From: CG2-30-36-16 sp964372115
GTDB taxonomy: Bacteria > Bacteroidota > Ignavibacteria > Ignavibacteriales > Ignavibacteriaceae
Direction: 5' to 3'
Assembly (NCBI GenBank): GCA_964372115.1
Contig: CAYJPN010000001.1
Coordinates: forward strand, 124,001 to 188,000
DNA: 64,000 nt
In this document: one piece after another, positions 57,901 through 64,000 of the stretch
Numbering within the stretch: position 1 is the stretch's first letter
Layout: each line of letters begins with the position of its first letter
Notes under the pieces: generated by a model
The model's database searches: none
What the model was told of the DNA's origin: nothing
What the model saw: only the letters and a program-made list of their open reading frames with translations
Translations under genes and position numbers: made by a program

Positions 57901-58236
57901 GAGTTTTTCTCTTAAAGAAAGAAGCGCATAATCCATATTGGTTCCCCAGACAAAATCTATCGCAAGTACGGAAATACCTTCTTTGGAAACAGAGTTGATT
58001 TTTTTTACTCCGGTTACTGTTCCCGCTGCAGACTCTAACGGCTCCGTTACAAGCTTTTCTATTTCTTCGGGAGTGGCATTTGAATAAGTTGTTTGAACGA
58101 TGAGATGGGGAATATTGATATTGGGCAGCAAATCCACACCAATGCGGCTGAAAGCAAAAATACCGAGCAGTGCAACTCCAATGTAAAACATTGTAATGGT
58201 AACAGGGCGTTTTATGGATACAGATGGAAGAGACAT
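54949..58236 (-). CDS. RND efflux permease (HAE-1/HAE-2-like), second copy
   Basis: A 1095-residue permease with RND features: SIKRPVTITMFYIGVALLGIFAF, the pore-domain loops, GIAVGIGMLLDNAIVVIENIIRH and the C-terminal GLIILVGIADNDAVVKVEFI with MNTFTVVFGLIPMMIG. It differs from the first permease in size and sequence; the two may form a heteromeric pump as in MdtBC, which is inference. The start codon at 58236 overlaps the stop codon of the DUF1016 gene by 1 base. A partial duplicate of its own 5' end lies at 59270-59464. Confidence 0.9.
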   Translation of the reverse strand: MSLPSVSIKRPVTITMFYIGVALLGIFAFSRIGVDLLPNINIPHLIVQTTYSNATPEEIEKLVTEPLESAAGTVTGVKKINSVSKEGISVLAIDFVWGTNMDYALLSLREKLDNVSFMLPRDAGRPTILRVDPSSTPIISLVLSYKGDEGNVKFISYSADAADIKRLINLKEAARVIFKRRLEQIDGVAQAIITGGLEREILIEVNPNTLEAYNISFDDIADALKSSNVNLPAGSIMKGLFRYSFRTLGEYQNTDEIRKTVIRKNKDGSVILLDDIANVRESFKERQGLTRYNGAETIGILINKEPQSNTVDISNRVKEAVKVMQKEYQEFNLAIVSDQSGFIVNAIQNVKQEILYGGILAFLVLFFFLGNIRNILIIGITIPSSLVLTILLMYLFKINFNIISLGGIAVGIGMLLDNAIVVIENIIRHKEMGYNNLSASLLGSNEVVMPVVAATLTTLAVFLPLIFIRGITGELFKDQSYAVAFSLSASIITAITLIPMLASRNKIKIVKDINQMEKKYLQFRINSENGKLRKIISYIILPFTALIKMLLFAVNYIISQTGRLFNKVFKRFFTRVDKQMEKVIEKYDRLLLWSLNNRVKVILFILFLFALTIFALLDMKKEFIPETPGDEFVVEITLPKGTSLEGNAVVTSEVENAILNVKNVKYVVSNIGRVNEFDFLNRDQISIDKANIVVKIDSYENYFAVQDELRNIFNAVKGISFSFKQVESTFTQIINPSKNDIVIKIKNKDIDLAFERGEKLVSIINKKKITGLNDLRIGIEKGDPEYRIIIDREKCIAYGVPVESVSQQIINLVKGNEAAYFSAFDKKVAINIRSFEDERNSIDKIISNDVVFNKQRIPIQNLIDYKLTESYNEIWREDQSRVVYLYASLTSSDIEKVTNEIERAIAGLQKYPGESISVSGVNEEITASFNLLYIALIISVLLMYMVLASEFESFLFPFIIIFSVPLGLIGSILILYLAGESLSIISVMGLIILVGIADNDAVVKVEFIIRKRKEGLPVKEAILAAGKERFRPIVMNTFTVVFGLIPMMIGIGAATQLRVGLSIAIAGGLLSSTFLTLIIIPVLYVYMEKYSRKKL

Positions 58237-59267
58237 TATTTAAGCTCTTCTTGTTTCATTCTAACAATTTCTAAAGAACGGTGAAGTTTATCTGCGAACC
58301 ATTCTTTACTTGGAAGTTCTGTAAGATATTGTGCAACCTTAATTTTATTTTCATCCAGCAGAAGTAACTCAATATGCTCGGTATTCCCTTTGCTACAAAG
58401 TAGTAATCCAATAGGAGCTTCTTCACCTTCCTGCATTTCATTTTGCTGAAGCCATTTTAAATAAAGTTCCATTTGAGATTTGAAATGTGGTTTAAATTTA
58501 CCCAGCTTTAAATCTATAGCTACTAAACATTTTAACTTGCGGTGGTAAAAAAGTAAGTCTAAGTGATAATCAACCGAATCAACAGTAATTCTTTTTTGTC
58601 TTTCTATAAATGCAAAGCCGCTGCCAAGTTCTAGAATAAATGCCTGAAGATTTGAAATCAAGGCTTGTTCAAGATCTTTTTCTGAATAGGAATCTTTTAA
58701 GCCTAAAAAATCAAGGACATAACTACTTTTAAATATTAAATCCGGAGAAACTAAATCAGAGTTTTTAAGTTTTTCCAATTCTTGTTTTATTTGAACTTCG
58801 GGTTTTTGGGCTATTGCAGTTCTTTCATATAGCATCTTGTCAATTTGATCCGATAAGGTTCTGGTACTCCAGCTATTTGCAGCGGTCATTTCCAGATAGA
58901 AAGAACGTTTGAGTTCATTTGATTCATATACAATGGTTCTTAGATGCGTAAAGGATAATTGTCTACTCACTGCGTAGAGAATCTCCTCTTTTGAAAAAAT
59001 CTCCGCAATGCGTAGACAATGTCTTATTTGTTTCTCAGACCATCCCTTCCCATACCTGTATGTTAATTTTTGGGAAAGCTTTACTATTATTTTTTTACCA
59101 TAATCTGCTCTTTTTTCTTTTAAAACCACTACATTAATAGTTCTTCCAATTTCCCAATAAAGACGGACTAATTCCGAATTTATGGAGGCCGCAACTTTTT
59201 TCTTGCTGGATTCGATAAGTCCAACAATTTGATTAAATAGGGGGGTGATTTGTTTTTCCAAATCCAT
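58236..59267 (-). CDS. DUF1016-type PD-(D/E)XK nuclease domain protein
   Basis: The N-terminal half (residues 1-170 from this start) is a DUF1016_N helical domain with ELVRLYWEIGRTI, YGKKIIVKLSQKL and GWSEKQIRHCLRIAE. The C-terminal half has the nuclease motif: YHLDLLFYHRKLKCLVAIDLKLG, where the first D and the D-L-K supply the catalytic residues. The family, including YhcG, is often found in mobile regions with restriction-modification or toxin genes. The start is taken as ATG 59267, preceded by AAAGAAG; the frame also extends to a TTG at 59297 inside the permease scar. It is translationally coupled to the RND permease. Confidence 0.85.
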   Translation of the reverse strand: MDLEKQITPLFNQIVGLIESSKKKVAASINSELVRLYWEIGRTINVVVLKEKRADYGKKIIVKLSQKLTYRYGKGWSEKQIRHCLRIAEIFSKEEILYAVSRQLSFTHLRTIVYESNELKRSFYLEMTAANSWSTRTLSDQIDKMLYERTAIAQKPEVQIKQELEKLKNSDLVSPDLIFKSSYVLDFLGLKDSYSEKDLEQALISNLQAFILELGSGFAFIERQKRITVDSVDYHLDLLFYHRKLKCLVAIDLKLGKFKPHFKSQMELYLKWLQQNEMQEGEEAPIGLLLCSKGNTEHIELLLLDENKIKVAQYLTELPSKEWFADKLHRSLEIVRMKQEELK

Positions 59268-59269
59268 GC

Positions 59270-59464
59270 TTAAGCTTCTTTCGATATTCTTAAACAAATA
59301 TCGATATAATCAGACAGCAAATCCACACCAACTTGCTTGCAGCAGGCAAGTGCTCGGCTGTGGAACATCCCTTTGGGAAAAGCAAAAATGCCGGGCAGTG
59401 CAACGCCAACGTAGAACATTGTAACAGTAACCGGGCGTTTTATGGATGTGGATGGGAGTGACAT
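59270..59464 (-). pseudogene. Duplicated 5' fragment of the RND permease gene
   Basis: The first residues (MSLPSTSIKRPVTVTMFYVG) are nearly identical to those of the intact permease (MSLPSVSIKRPVTITMFYIG). Similarity resumes at GVDLLSDYID after an insert of about 13 codons between FAF and GVDLL. The frame then degenerates and ends at 59270. It lies directly upstream of the DUF1016 gene, so DUF1016 is flanked by direct copies of the permease 5' region. Confidence 0.8.
59331..59377 (-). repeat. Short insert with hairpin within the permease scar
   Basis: This stretch is absent from the intact permease copy and adds about 39 bases in frame. It contains CTTGC and GCAAG arms (59332-59336 and 59346-59350). 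It might be a small mobile repeat or a product of the duplication event. Confidence 0.4.
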
Positions 59465-59560
59465 ATAGGGCTCTATAATCCATTTTCTATTTTATTAAAT
59501 TCAAATATAATACCTTCATAATAATATTTATTTTAGCATCAATTTAACGTGTAATTTTAA
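59465..59560. other. Short AT-rich gap
   Basis: Between the permease scar and the glycosyltransferase-like remnant I see nothing except AT-rich sequence that may contain a promoter for the DUF1016/RND unit. Confidence 0.3.
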
Positions 59561-59835
59561 CTAATCCAAAGAATAAATAATTTTCCTTATTTTGTGATTT
59601 TCAAACCGACCTGGACATGAAGGATATTTTAATTGCTCTTTAAATTTTTTCAATTCAATCAGATTCGGTATAGGCTTTTATTAAGTACCAGTCCGGTATA
59701 ATTTTTTGCATAAAAATAAACTGCTGAGGGAAGATTACAATAAAGGATACAGGTTTCTTTCTTGTGTTTAATATATCTTAGCAAATCGGAGATATTCCAA
59801 TCACCATTATTAAATCCCAAAATCGAACTCTGAGA
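59561..59835 (-). pseudogene. Degenerate C-terminus of a membrane glycosyltransferase-like gene
   Basis: The minus strand reads SILGFNNGDWNISDLLRYI, then CILYCNLPSAVYFYAKNYTG, followed after a frame change by LIELKKFKEQLKYPS and RFENHKIRKIIYSLD, then a stop. This follows the C-terminal pattern of ArnT/GT39-like membrane proteins, in which YSNxPxAVYFxTG, KxFKEQL and a terminal SLDELK occur in order. The frame shift and the missing N-terminal part indicate a pseudogene. Identification is from pattern memory only. Confidence 0.4.
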
Positions 59836-59858
59836 AGATTATGAGAAAATTTTCAGTA

Positions 59859-60401
59859 TTAATAGGAATTACGGCTCAAAAATTTTTTCATATCTGTTTC
59901 TTGATCAATATTTAAAAGGAAAAAAGCATCTAAAATTTTATATTCTTCATTAATTCGTAAAAGTATAGGTGTCGGAATAAATTTTATTTCTGTTCTTATA
60001 CGTTCTTTTTTATCATGATAGATAGTATCATAATATTCATTTCTGATTTGGTCAGAGGAGATATTCGTATTTGAAGCAATTATATAAAATTTCCCAAGTG
60101 AGTTACTGGAAATATTCTTTATAATTTTGTATCCCTTATCTATACATAATTGACAATCGAAACCATTATAAACGAGTAGATATATATTTTTATCTATATG
60201 TATATTGGTAATTATCATTTTTATAGATAATAATTTTTTATTTATCAAACTTGACTTAAAATGATTATATTTTTCAGATAAATGCTTCTGTCCATTACTA
60301 TTGCTTTTTTTAATTAGAATATTTTTAATAGAAAAGAGAGAGCACAATATAAGTATCCCAAATACTATAGTATATTTTAAAAATTTTTTATTATAATTCA
60401 T
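59859..60401 (-). CDS. Membrane-anchored thioredoxin-like protein with CxxC
   Basis: A protein of 180 residues with an N-terminal membrane anchor (KYTIVFGILILCSLFSIKNILI) and a soluble domain with VYNGFDCQLCIDKGYKII, where CQLC lies in the position of a thioredoxin-type active site after a beta-strand. The later PTPILLRINEEYKILDAF corresponds to a cis-Pro strand. It is not a canonical thioredoxin in length or in other motifs. Its start overlaps the propeller lipoprotein gene by 11 bases, so the two are probably coupled. It likely acts at the outer face of the inner membrane. Confidence 0.65.
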   Translation of the reverse strand: MNYNKKFLKYTIVFGILILCSLFSIKNILIKKSNSNGQKHLSEKYNHFKSSLINKKLLSIKMIITNIHIDKNIYLLVYNGFDCQLCIDKGYKIIKNISSNSLGKFYIIASNTNISSDQIRNEYYDTIYHDKKERIRTEIKFIPTPILLRINEEYKILDAFFLLNIDQETDMKKFLSRNSY

Positions 60402-61407
60402 TAATTAGAAAAACATTTAATTTACCACTTAGTCGTTCAAATGCTATTAAGGTATCATTATTAATACAGATGCTCTGAAATCCAACTATTTCTTCTCCGG
60501 ATACTAATTCTAATACTTTTTGCGGAATTAGATTTATCCCCTCAACCTTTAACTGAATAATTTGGTTACTTGACATAACATCATTTTTAAAATCATAAGT
60601 GGAAAACAAAATGAATAGACTATTGTTTTCCAAATATATGTCATTTATAATGTCATACGCAATATTATCATTATTATTAGTTTTATATACTTCTTCCTGA
60701 TACTTTAAAATCGAATTGAAATCTTTAATACTTGATAGATCATAATTAGATACTAAATTTCCTTTTAAATCATATAATTCAATCTCTGGAACCATTACAC
60801 CAACTGAGATTATTAAGCTATCGATTATACTAATATGCCTGCTATTCCTGAGCTTATTTATTTTTCCATCTTTTTGAAACCAATTTCCAAATTGAGATAC
60901 TATATTACCATTATTATCAATTTTAGTAATCGGTTTTTTTTCATAGTTTGTAGATAAGTATAAATTTCCATCTGGATCAACTGCAAATCTATTTATTAAA
61001 TCTAAAGATACATTAGTATTAAATTCTCTAGCATATCCGGTATTGGCATTATAAACATTAATTCGTTTTCCGAACATATCAAAAGCATAAATACTATCTT
61101 TAAATAAGGCAAAATATGAGGCGCCTCTAAACTCACCGGGCCCTCCCCCATATCCTCCAAATATTTTGTCAACATTTAAATTTTCTTTGAGTTTAATTAA
61201 TCTATGCGTTGTATAATCCGATAAAAAATAGCTATTATTTTTATAAGAAATGCAATGGACATTTGCTAAATAACTTGAATCAGATAAAAACTCCAAAGAT
61301 TTTAATTTCTCAAGATAAATATTCGGTTGAACCTTTTGTTTATTACATCCAATTATTAAAAGTATAAATAAAATTAATGATAAATTGAAAAGTTTCATTT
61401 TACTCAA
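60391..61407 (-). CDS. 6-bladed beta-propeller lipoprotein
   Basis: A protein of 338 residues with a lipoprotein signal (FNLSLILFILLIIGC, cysteine at about residue 21) and NHL/6-bladed-propeller repeats (KIFGGYGGGPGEFRGASYFAL, NRFAVDPDGNLYLSTNY, ISIIDSLIISV). The GGGPGEF motif marks this family, known from Bacteroidota, where it is often encoded next to small exported peptides (NVEALA type). The same motif is in the partial gene at the right edge. It precedes the CxxC protein gene with overlap. Ligand unknown. Confidence 0.85.
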   Translation of the reverse strand: MSKMKLFNLSLILFILLIIGCNKQKVQPNIYLEKLKSLEFLSDSSYLANVHCISYKNNSYFLSDYTTHRLIKLKENLNVDKIFGGYGGGPGEFRGASYFALFKDSIYAFDMFGKRINVYNANTGYAREFNTNVSLDLINRFAVDPDGNLYLSTNYEKKPITKIDNNGNIVSQFGNWFQKDGKINKLRNSRHISIIDSLIISVGVMVPEIELYDLKGNLVSNYDLSSIKDFNSILKYQEEVYKTNNNDNIAYDIINDIYLENNSLFILFSTYDFKNDVMSSNQIIQLKVEGINLIPQKVLELVSGEEIVGFQSICINNDTLIAFERLSGKLNVFLINEL

Positions 61408-61458
61408 CGTTATTAATTCTCCACCGCTACATGTATATAACTGTGGAGAAAATGAGAA

Positions 61459-61662
61459 TTATTGTGTTGGACAAGAGTACGTAATACCGTCGCACTTAAC
61501 CCAAGTAGTACCTAGTTCACAACGTCCAGCATTGCTAGTGCAAGAAATTGACCCATTGGTGCAATTAACAGTAACTGTACATTGAGGTAAGGGCGGTTTT
61601 GCAAAAATGCTCATAAAGGAAAGGACTAATAATAGTAAACCAATTTTTTTTATATAGTTCAT
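61459..61662 (-). CDS. Exported six-cysteine micropeptide
   Basis: A 67-residue frame with signal peptide (KKIGLLLLVLSFMSIFA) and a mature part of about 46 residues with six cysteines: QC, NC, SC, RC, KC, SC, regularly spaced within TVTVNCTNGSISC and KCDGITYSC. It would form up to three disulfides after export. The context between a propeller lipoprotein and MauE is like NVEALA peptide loci in Bacteroides, although this peptide has no NVEALA motif. It has an upstream gap that may contain a promoter. Function unknown. Confidence 0.75.
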   Translation of the reverse strand: MNYIKKIGLLLLVLSFMSIFAKPPLPQCTVTVNCTNGSISCTSNAGRCELGTTWVKCDGITYSCPTQ

Positions 61663-61745
61663 AATAACTCCTATTATTTATATTTGTTTGTACCGCTTAG
61701 TGCGGTGGTTGTTTATAAATCTTTGTTATTTTTATAATTACTGTA

Positions 61746-62210
61746 TTAACTTTCATTAAATTTAATTTTGTTAAAAACTGTTATATTTAAGAGAATAAAA
61801 TTCCTAACAATCATTCCCCATCCAAAATCAGATTTAATCACATTCCCAAAGCACCCGCAATCATCATTAAGTCCAATTATATTTCCATAAACAGAAAACA
61901 AAAAGAATCCGGCAAATAATATTACAGTTAAAGTTAAAGCTAACTTTGTTTTTATTTTTAAAAGCAACATTGCACCTATTCCCAACTCGGCAATAGGAAT
62001 TATTGTTGCGGTAATTACAATAATATCTTCAGAAAGAATATTTAAAGCTGTATTGAGAGTATTCAACATCCCGGAAGGATCAATTATCTTTGCAAGCCCG
62101 CTGCCTATTAATACTGCTGAGATAAAATAATAACAAATTTGGTAGACGTAATTACCAATACCGTTATTTAAATTTGTCGAGACTATATTTTCCGAAACAG
62201 TAGTTGACAA
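61746..62210 (-). CDS. MauE/DoxX-family redox membrane protein
   Basis: A protein of 154 residues with four hydrophobic segments (VYQICYYFISAVLIGSGLAKI, IIVITATIIPIAELGIGAMLLL, LALTLTVILFAGFFLFSVYG and a last helix) and the signature DCGCFGN, which carries the redox-active cysteines of the MauE/DoxX family. In methylamine dehydrogenase maturation MauE supports disulfide formation in the periplasm. Beside a six-cysteine secreted peptide it is a natural candidate for its oxidative folding. That connection is inference. Confidence 0.88.
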   Translation of the reverse strand: MSTTVSENIVSTNLNNGIGNYVYQICYYFISAVLIGSGLAKIIDPSGMLNTLNTALNILSEDIIVITATIIPIAELGIGAMLLLKIKTKLALTLTVILFAGFFLFSVYGNIIGLNDDCGCFGNVIKSDFGWGMIVRNFILLNITVFNKIKFNES

Positions 62211-62264
62211 TTTAATCCTCTGTTATATTTTAGTCTAACTTAATCCTATATTTCAGAAATGTAA

Positions 62265-62303
62265 ATCCCCCAAAGGGGGATTCTTCACTACCCCTTTGGG
62301 GGA
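62265..62303 (-). terminator. Hairpin overlapping the end of the LuxR-type regulator gene
   Basis: TCCCCCAAAGGGG (62265-62277) pairs with CCCCTTTGGGGGA (62291-62303). The right arm encodes the last residues (PPKG) of the regulator, so the hairpin starts inside the gene. The following T run on the minus strand is weak. An inner hairpin using TCCCCC and GGGGGA within the left half is also possible. Confidence 0.6.
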
Positions 62304-62929
62304 TTTTTAATATATTCTATTGCGTAGCGAAAAAGTTCGGTGCAATCCTTTAGATTAAGCTTTTTTATGATTTTCTTTTTGTGCGTTTTCACTGTTTCCG
62401 CACTAATAAATAACTCTTCCGCTATCATCTGGTTTTTCATTCCCTGTGCTATGAAGCTTAGTATTTCTTGTTCCCTTGAACTCAATTGATTAATGTTTGG
62501 TTTTAAATTTTCCGAAGTGAAATTGGAAATGCTTTTTAAGATATCGCTGCTTATATATTTCTCACCTGACAGCACTTTATCCATAATGGTAGTTAATTCA
62601 TAGCTGGAGACAGCCGATGACATAATTCCATCAAAGCATGTTATTAAACCGGTTGGTGATAAATGCTGAATATTCCCATCAACTATGCCAATTATTTGTA
62701 GAGATGAAAATTGATTTTTTAATTGGAAAGAATTAAGAACTGCGTCCCGCTCCGATAATTCAATTATTAAAGCATCAGGCATATTTAAATTAATTAAAGA
62801 TAATGTATCATCTATATTTTTAAATTCACCTGTTATACAATATTTATGTACGGATGATAGCAGCGCTTTAATCCCCTCTTTGAACAAATCGTTTGAATAT
62901 AGAACCACTATTTTTTTCCTTACCTCCAT
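62288..62929 (-). CDS. LuxR/NarL-type response regulator with degenerate receiver
   Basis: A 213-residue protein with a receiver-like N-terminal domain (residues 5-120) and a LuxR HTH (about 145-205, LSSREQEILSFIAQGMKNQMIAEELFISAETVKTHKKKIIKKL). The receiver lacks key residues: the paired acidic residues after strand 1 are SN (VVLYSNDLFKEG), and the phosphoacceptor position, usually D in LLDI, is E57 in ALIIELSE. It may thus act without phosphorylation or mimic a phosphorylated form. It lies just upstream of MauE, 77 bases away, separated by a hairpin, and could control this locus. Confidence 0.88.
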   Translation of the reverse strand: MEVRKKIVVLYSNDLFKEGIKALLSSVHKYCITGEFKNIDDTLSLINLNMPDALIIELSERDAVLNSFQLKNQFSSLQIIGIVDGNIQHLSPTGLITCFDGIMSSAVSSYELTTIMDKVLSGEKYISSDILKSISNFTSENLKPNINQLSSREQEILSFIAQGMKNQMIAEELFISAETVKTHKKKIIKKLNLKDCTELFRYAIEYIKNPPKG

Positions 62930-63193
62930 CGCCCAATCCTTCCTCTATTAAATTGTAAAATTTTACTATTAATTTTTTCAGTCTTGATAAACTAAATGCC
63001 GGGATGAGAATTAGAATATTCCCTTCATTTTTTCAAATATGCCGTTCGATTTCCTAACCAGGGATATTTAAATGTTAAAATATAATTTAAGTATAAAAGA
63101 AGCAACAAAAATTTTACGATTCACCTTTGACTAAATTATACGACGACTTCTATCGTAAACAAAAAAATTATTTACTAACCTATCCTTCATTTT

Positions 63194-64000
63194 TCAATCT
63201 TTAAGAGTAATGACTTTTAATAACGGATTTGACGTTTGCATTTTTTCGTTAACTTTTCTTTGATAATTATTGATTAAAATCATTTTATCTTTATGACTTT
63301 TAAATAACCCGAATATTTCTTTTGTCTCTAATTTAGCTTTCAACATATCTCCGTTTAGATCATAAACATCATATAAAATTGTTCTTTTTAGATTGTCATT
63401 CATGGGTGGATAATAATTCACGACTAACAAATCATCTAAAACAATAGTTTTGTAAATTAAAGTATAATTTTGAGTAGGGTTATATACATCATAATTTTTT
63501 TCAATAGCTTTAAAGTTATCAGGCATATTTCTAAATAGTTGATAATCTTTAGAATCTTTTACAGCATAAATTTGATATTCTAAAGGGAATTGATAATAAA
63601 TAAAATTATTAATCATGAATAAAGAACCGCCTTCTTCCCGTACATCATATTTTTTTTGGATGCTCGATACTATGCCCCCTTTATATACTATTTCGCCAAG
63701 ATCTAAATCGTAGATGTATATAGGTTCTTCTAAATTATCGTAGATATTGATTAAAGAGTAAAAACAAATCAAGCTATCATTGTGAATAATCCAATCAGAA
63801 ACTCGAGAAAAAACTTGCTTTGGGATATTTTTAATAAATTGAAAAGACGAATCGTACTGAATAAACTTCAAACCGCCTTCATCTTCTATTATAATATTGC
63901 CCTTATCATTAACAATGATGTTATTAACTCTCTTATACTCTCCAGGCCCTCCGCCGACAGCTTTAAATTTATTTAAAACTTTTCCTTCTATGTTAAATTT
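63194..64000 (-). CDS. 6-bladed beta-propeller protein, 5' end outside window
   Basis: The frame is open to the right edge: before the internal TTG at 63871, in-frame residues include KVLNKFKAVGGGPGEYKRVNN, with the same GGGPGE motif as the lipoprotein at 60391-61407. About 268 residues are visible. Propeller-like segments follow (IIIEDEGGLKFIQYDSSFQ, IYIYDLDLGEIVYKGG, ILYDVYDLNGDMLKAKL). It is therefore the C-terminal part of a second propeller protein, probably also a lipoprotein. The start lies beyond the window. Confidence 0.8.
   Translation of the reverse strand, partial: KFNIEGKVLNKFKAVGGGPGEYKRVNNIIVNDKGNIIIEDEGGLKFIQYDSSFQFIKNIPKQVFSRVSDWIIHNDSLICFYSLINIYDNLEEPIYIYDLDLGEIVYKGGIVSSIQKKYDVREEGGSLFMINNFIYYQFPLEYQIYAVKDSKDYQLFRNMPDNFKAIEKNYDVYNPTQNYTLIYKTIVLDDLLVVNYYPPMNDNLKRTILYDVYDLNGDMLKAKLETKEIFGLFKSHKDKMILINNYQRKVNEKMQTSNPLLKVITLKD

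Noticed and set aside
59268..59297. Start of the DUF1016 gene at TTG 59297
   Set aside because: Those codons lie in the decayed permease copy and add no family sequence; ATG 59267 is closer to the DUF1016 domain start.
1..64000. CRISPR arrays, tRNA and rRNA genes
   Set aside because: No regularly spaced direct repeats, no tRNA-like cloverleaf segments and no rRNA-like sequence were noticed in the intergenic regions.

Overview
The window looks like an AT-rich chromosomal segment from the Ignavibacteria / Bacteroidota-Chlorobi group. The evidence is PorU and PorV of the type IX secretion system (T9SS), several proteins ending in T9SS-type sorting domains (NYPNP start, FxLxxNYPNPFNP style), DUF4296 and DUF971 proteins, 6-bladed-propeller lipoproteins, and a fermentative plus respiratory gene set. 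The assignment is inference from gene content; no rRNA or tRNA gene was seen.

Layout. 1-7820 is minus-strand housekeeping: purC, DUF971, pgsA, pgpA, cinA, then a beta-CASP nuclease, an FAD dehydrogenase and an SDR protein. 8050-13002 holds ackA, a 3-hydroxyacyl-CoA dehydrogenase, a lipoprotein and an ABC-2 exporter pair. 13082-19375 holds recQ, a DUF4296 lipoprotein, a rhomboid protease, pgk and gap. 20044-25726 is a plus-strand cluster of four multihaem c-type cytochromes (9, 4, 14 and 7 haem motifs) around one outer-membrane beta-barrel; one cytochrome carries a T9SS sorting domain. This is the best candidate for an extracellular electron-transfer conduit. 25810-31265 holds a DUF1611 protein and a giant 2-hydroxyacyl-CoA dehydratase activase-like fusion.

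31466-36828 (plus) holds birA, coaX, a three-gene corrinoid methyl-transfer module (UroD/MtaA-like protein, B12 protein, homocysteine methyltransferase) and a thioredoxin-TPR protein. 36883-49196 (minus) is an envelope and T9SS block: a DUF5683-like protein, a gluzincin/propeller/barrel fusion, an M6-like protein that has lost its HExxH motif, PorV and PorU. 49362-49910 is a scar with a peroxiredoxin fragment and a frameshifted transposase remnant. 50082-58236 is a two-permease RND efflux system with one adaptor and an orphan antitoxin-like gene; a DUF1016 nuclease gene sits between the intact permease and a duplicated, decayed copy of that permease's 5' end. A glycosyltransferase-like remnant follows.

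59859-64000 (minus) is a compact redox and peptide locus: a membrane-anchored CxxC protein, a 6-bladed-propeller lipoprotein, a six-cysteine exported micropeptide, a MauE/DoxX membrane redox protein, a LuxR-type regulator with a degenerate receiver, and a second propeller that runs off the window. This set and the cytochrome cluster are the two candidates for under-described systems. No CRISPR array and no complete insertion sequence were seen.
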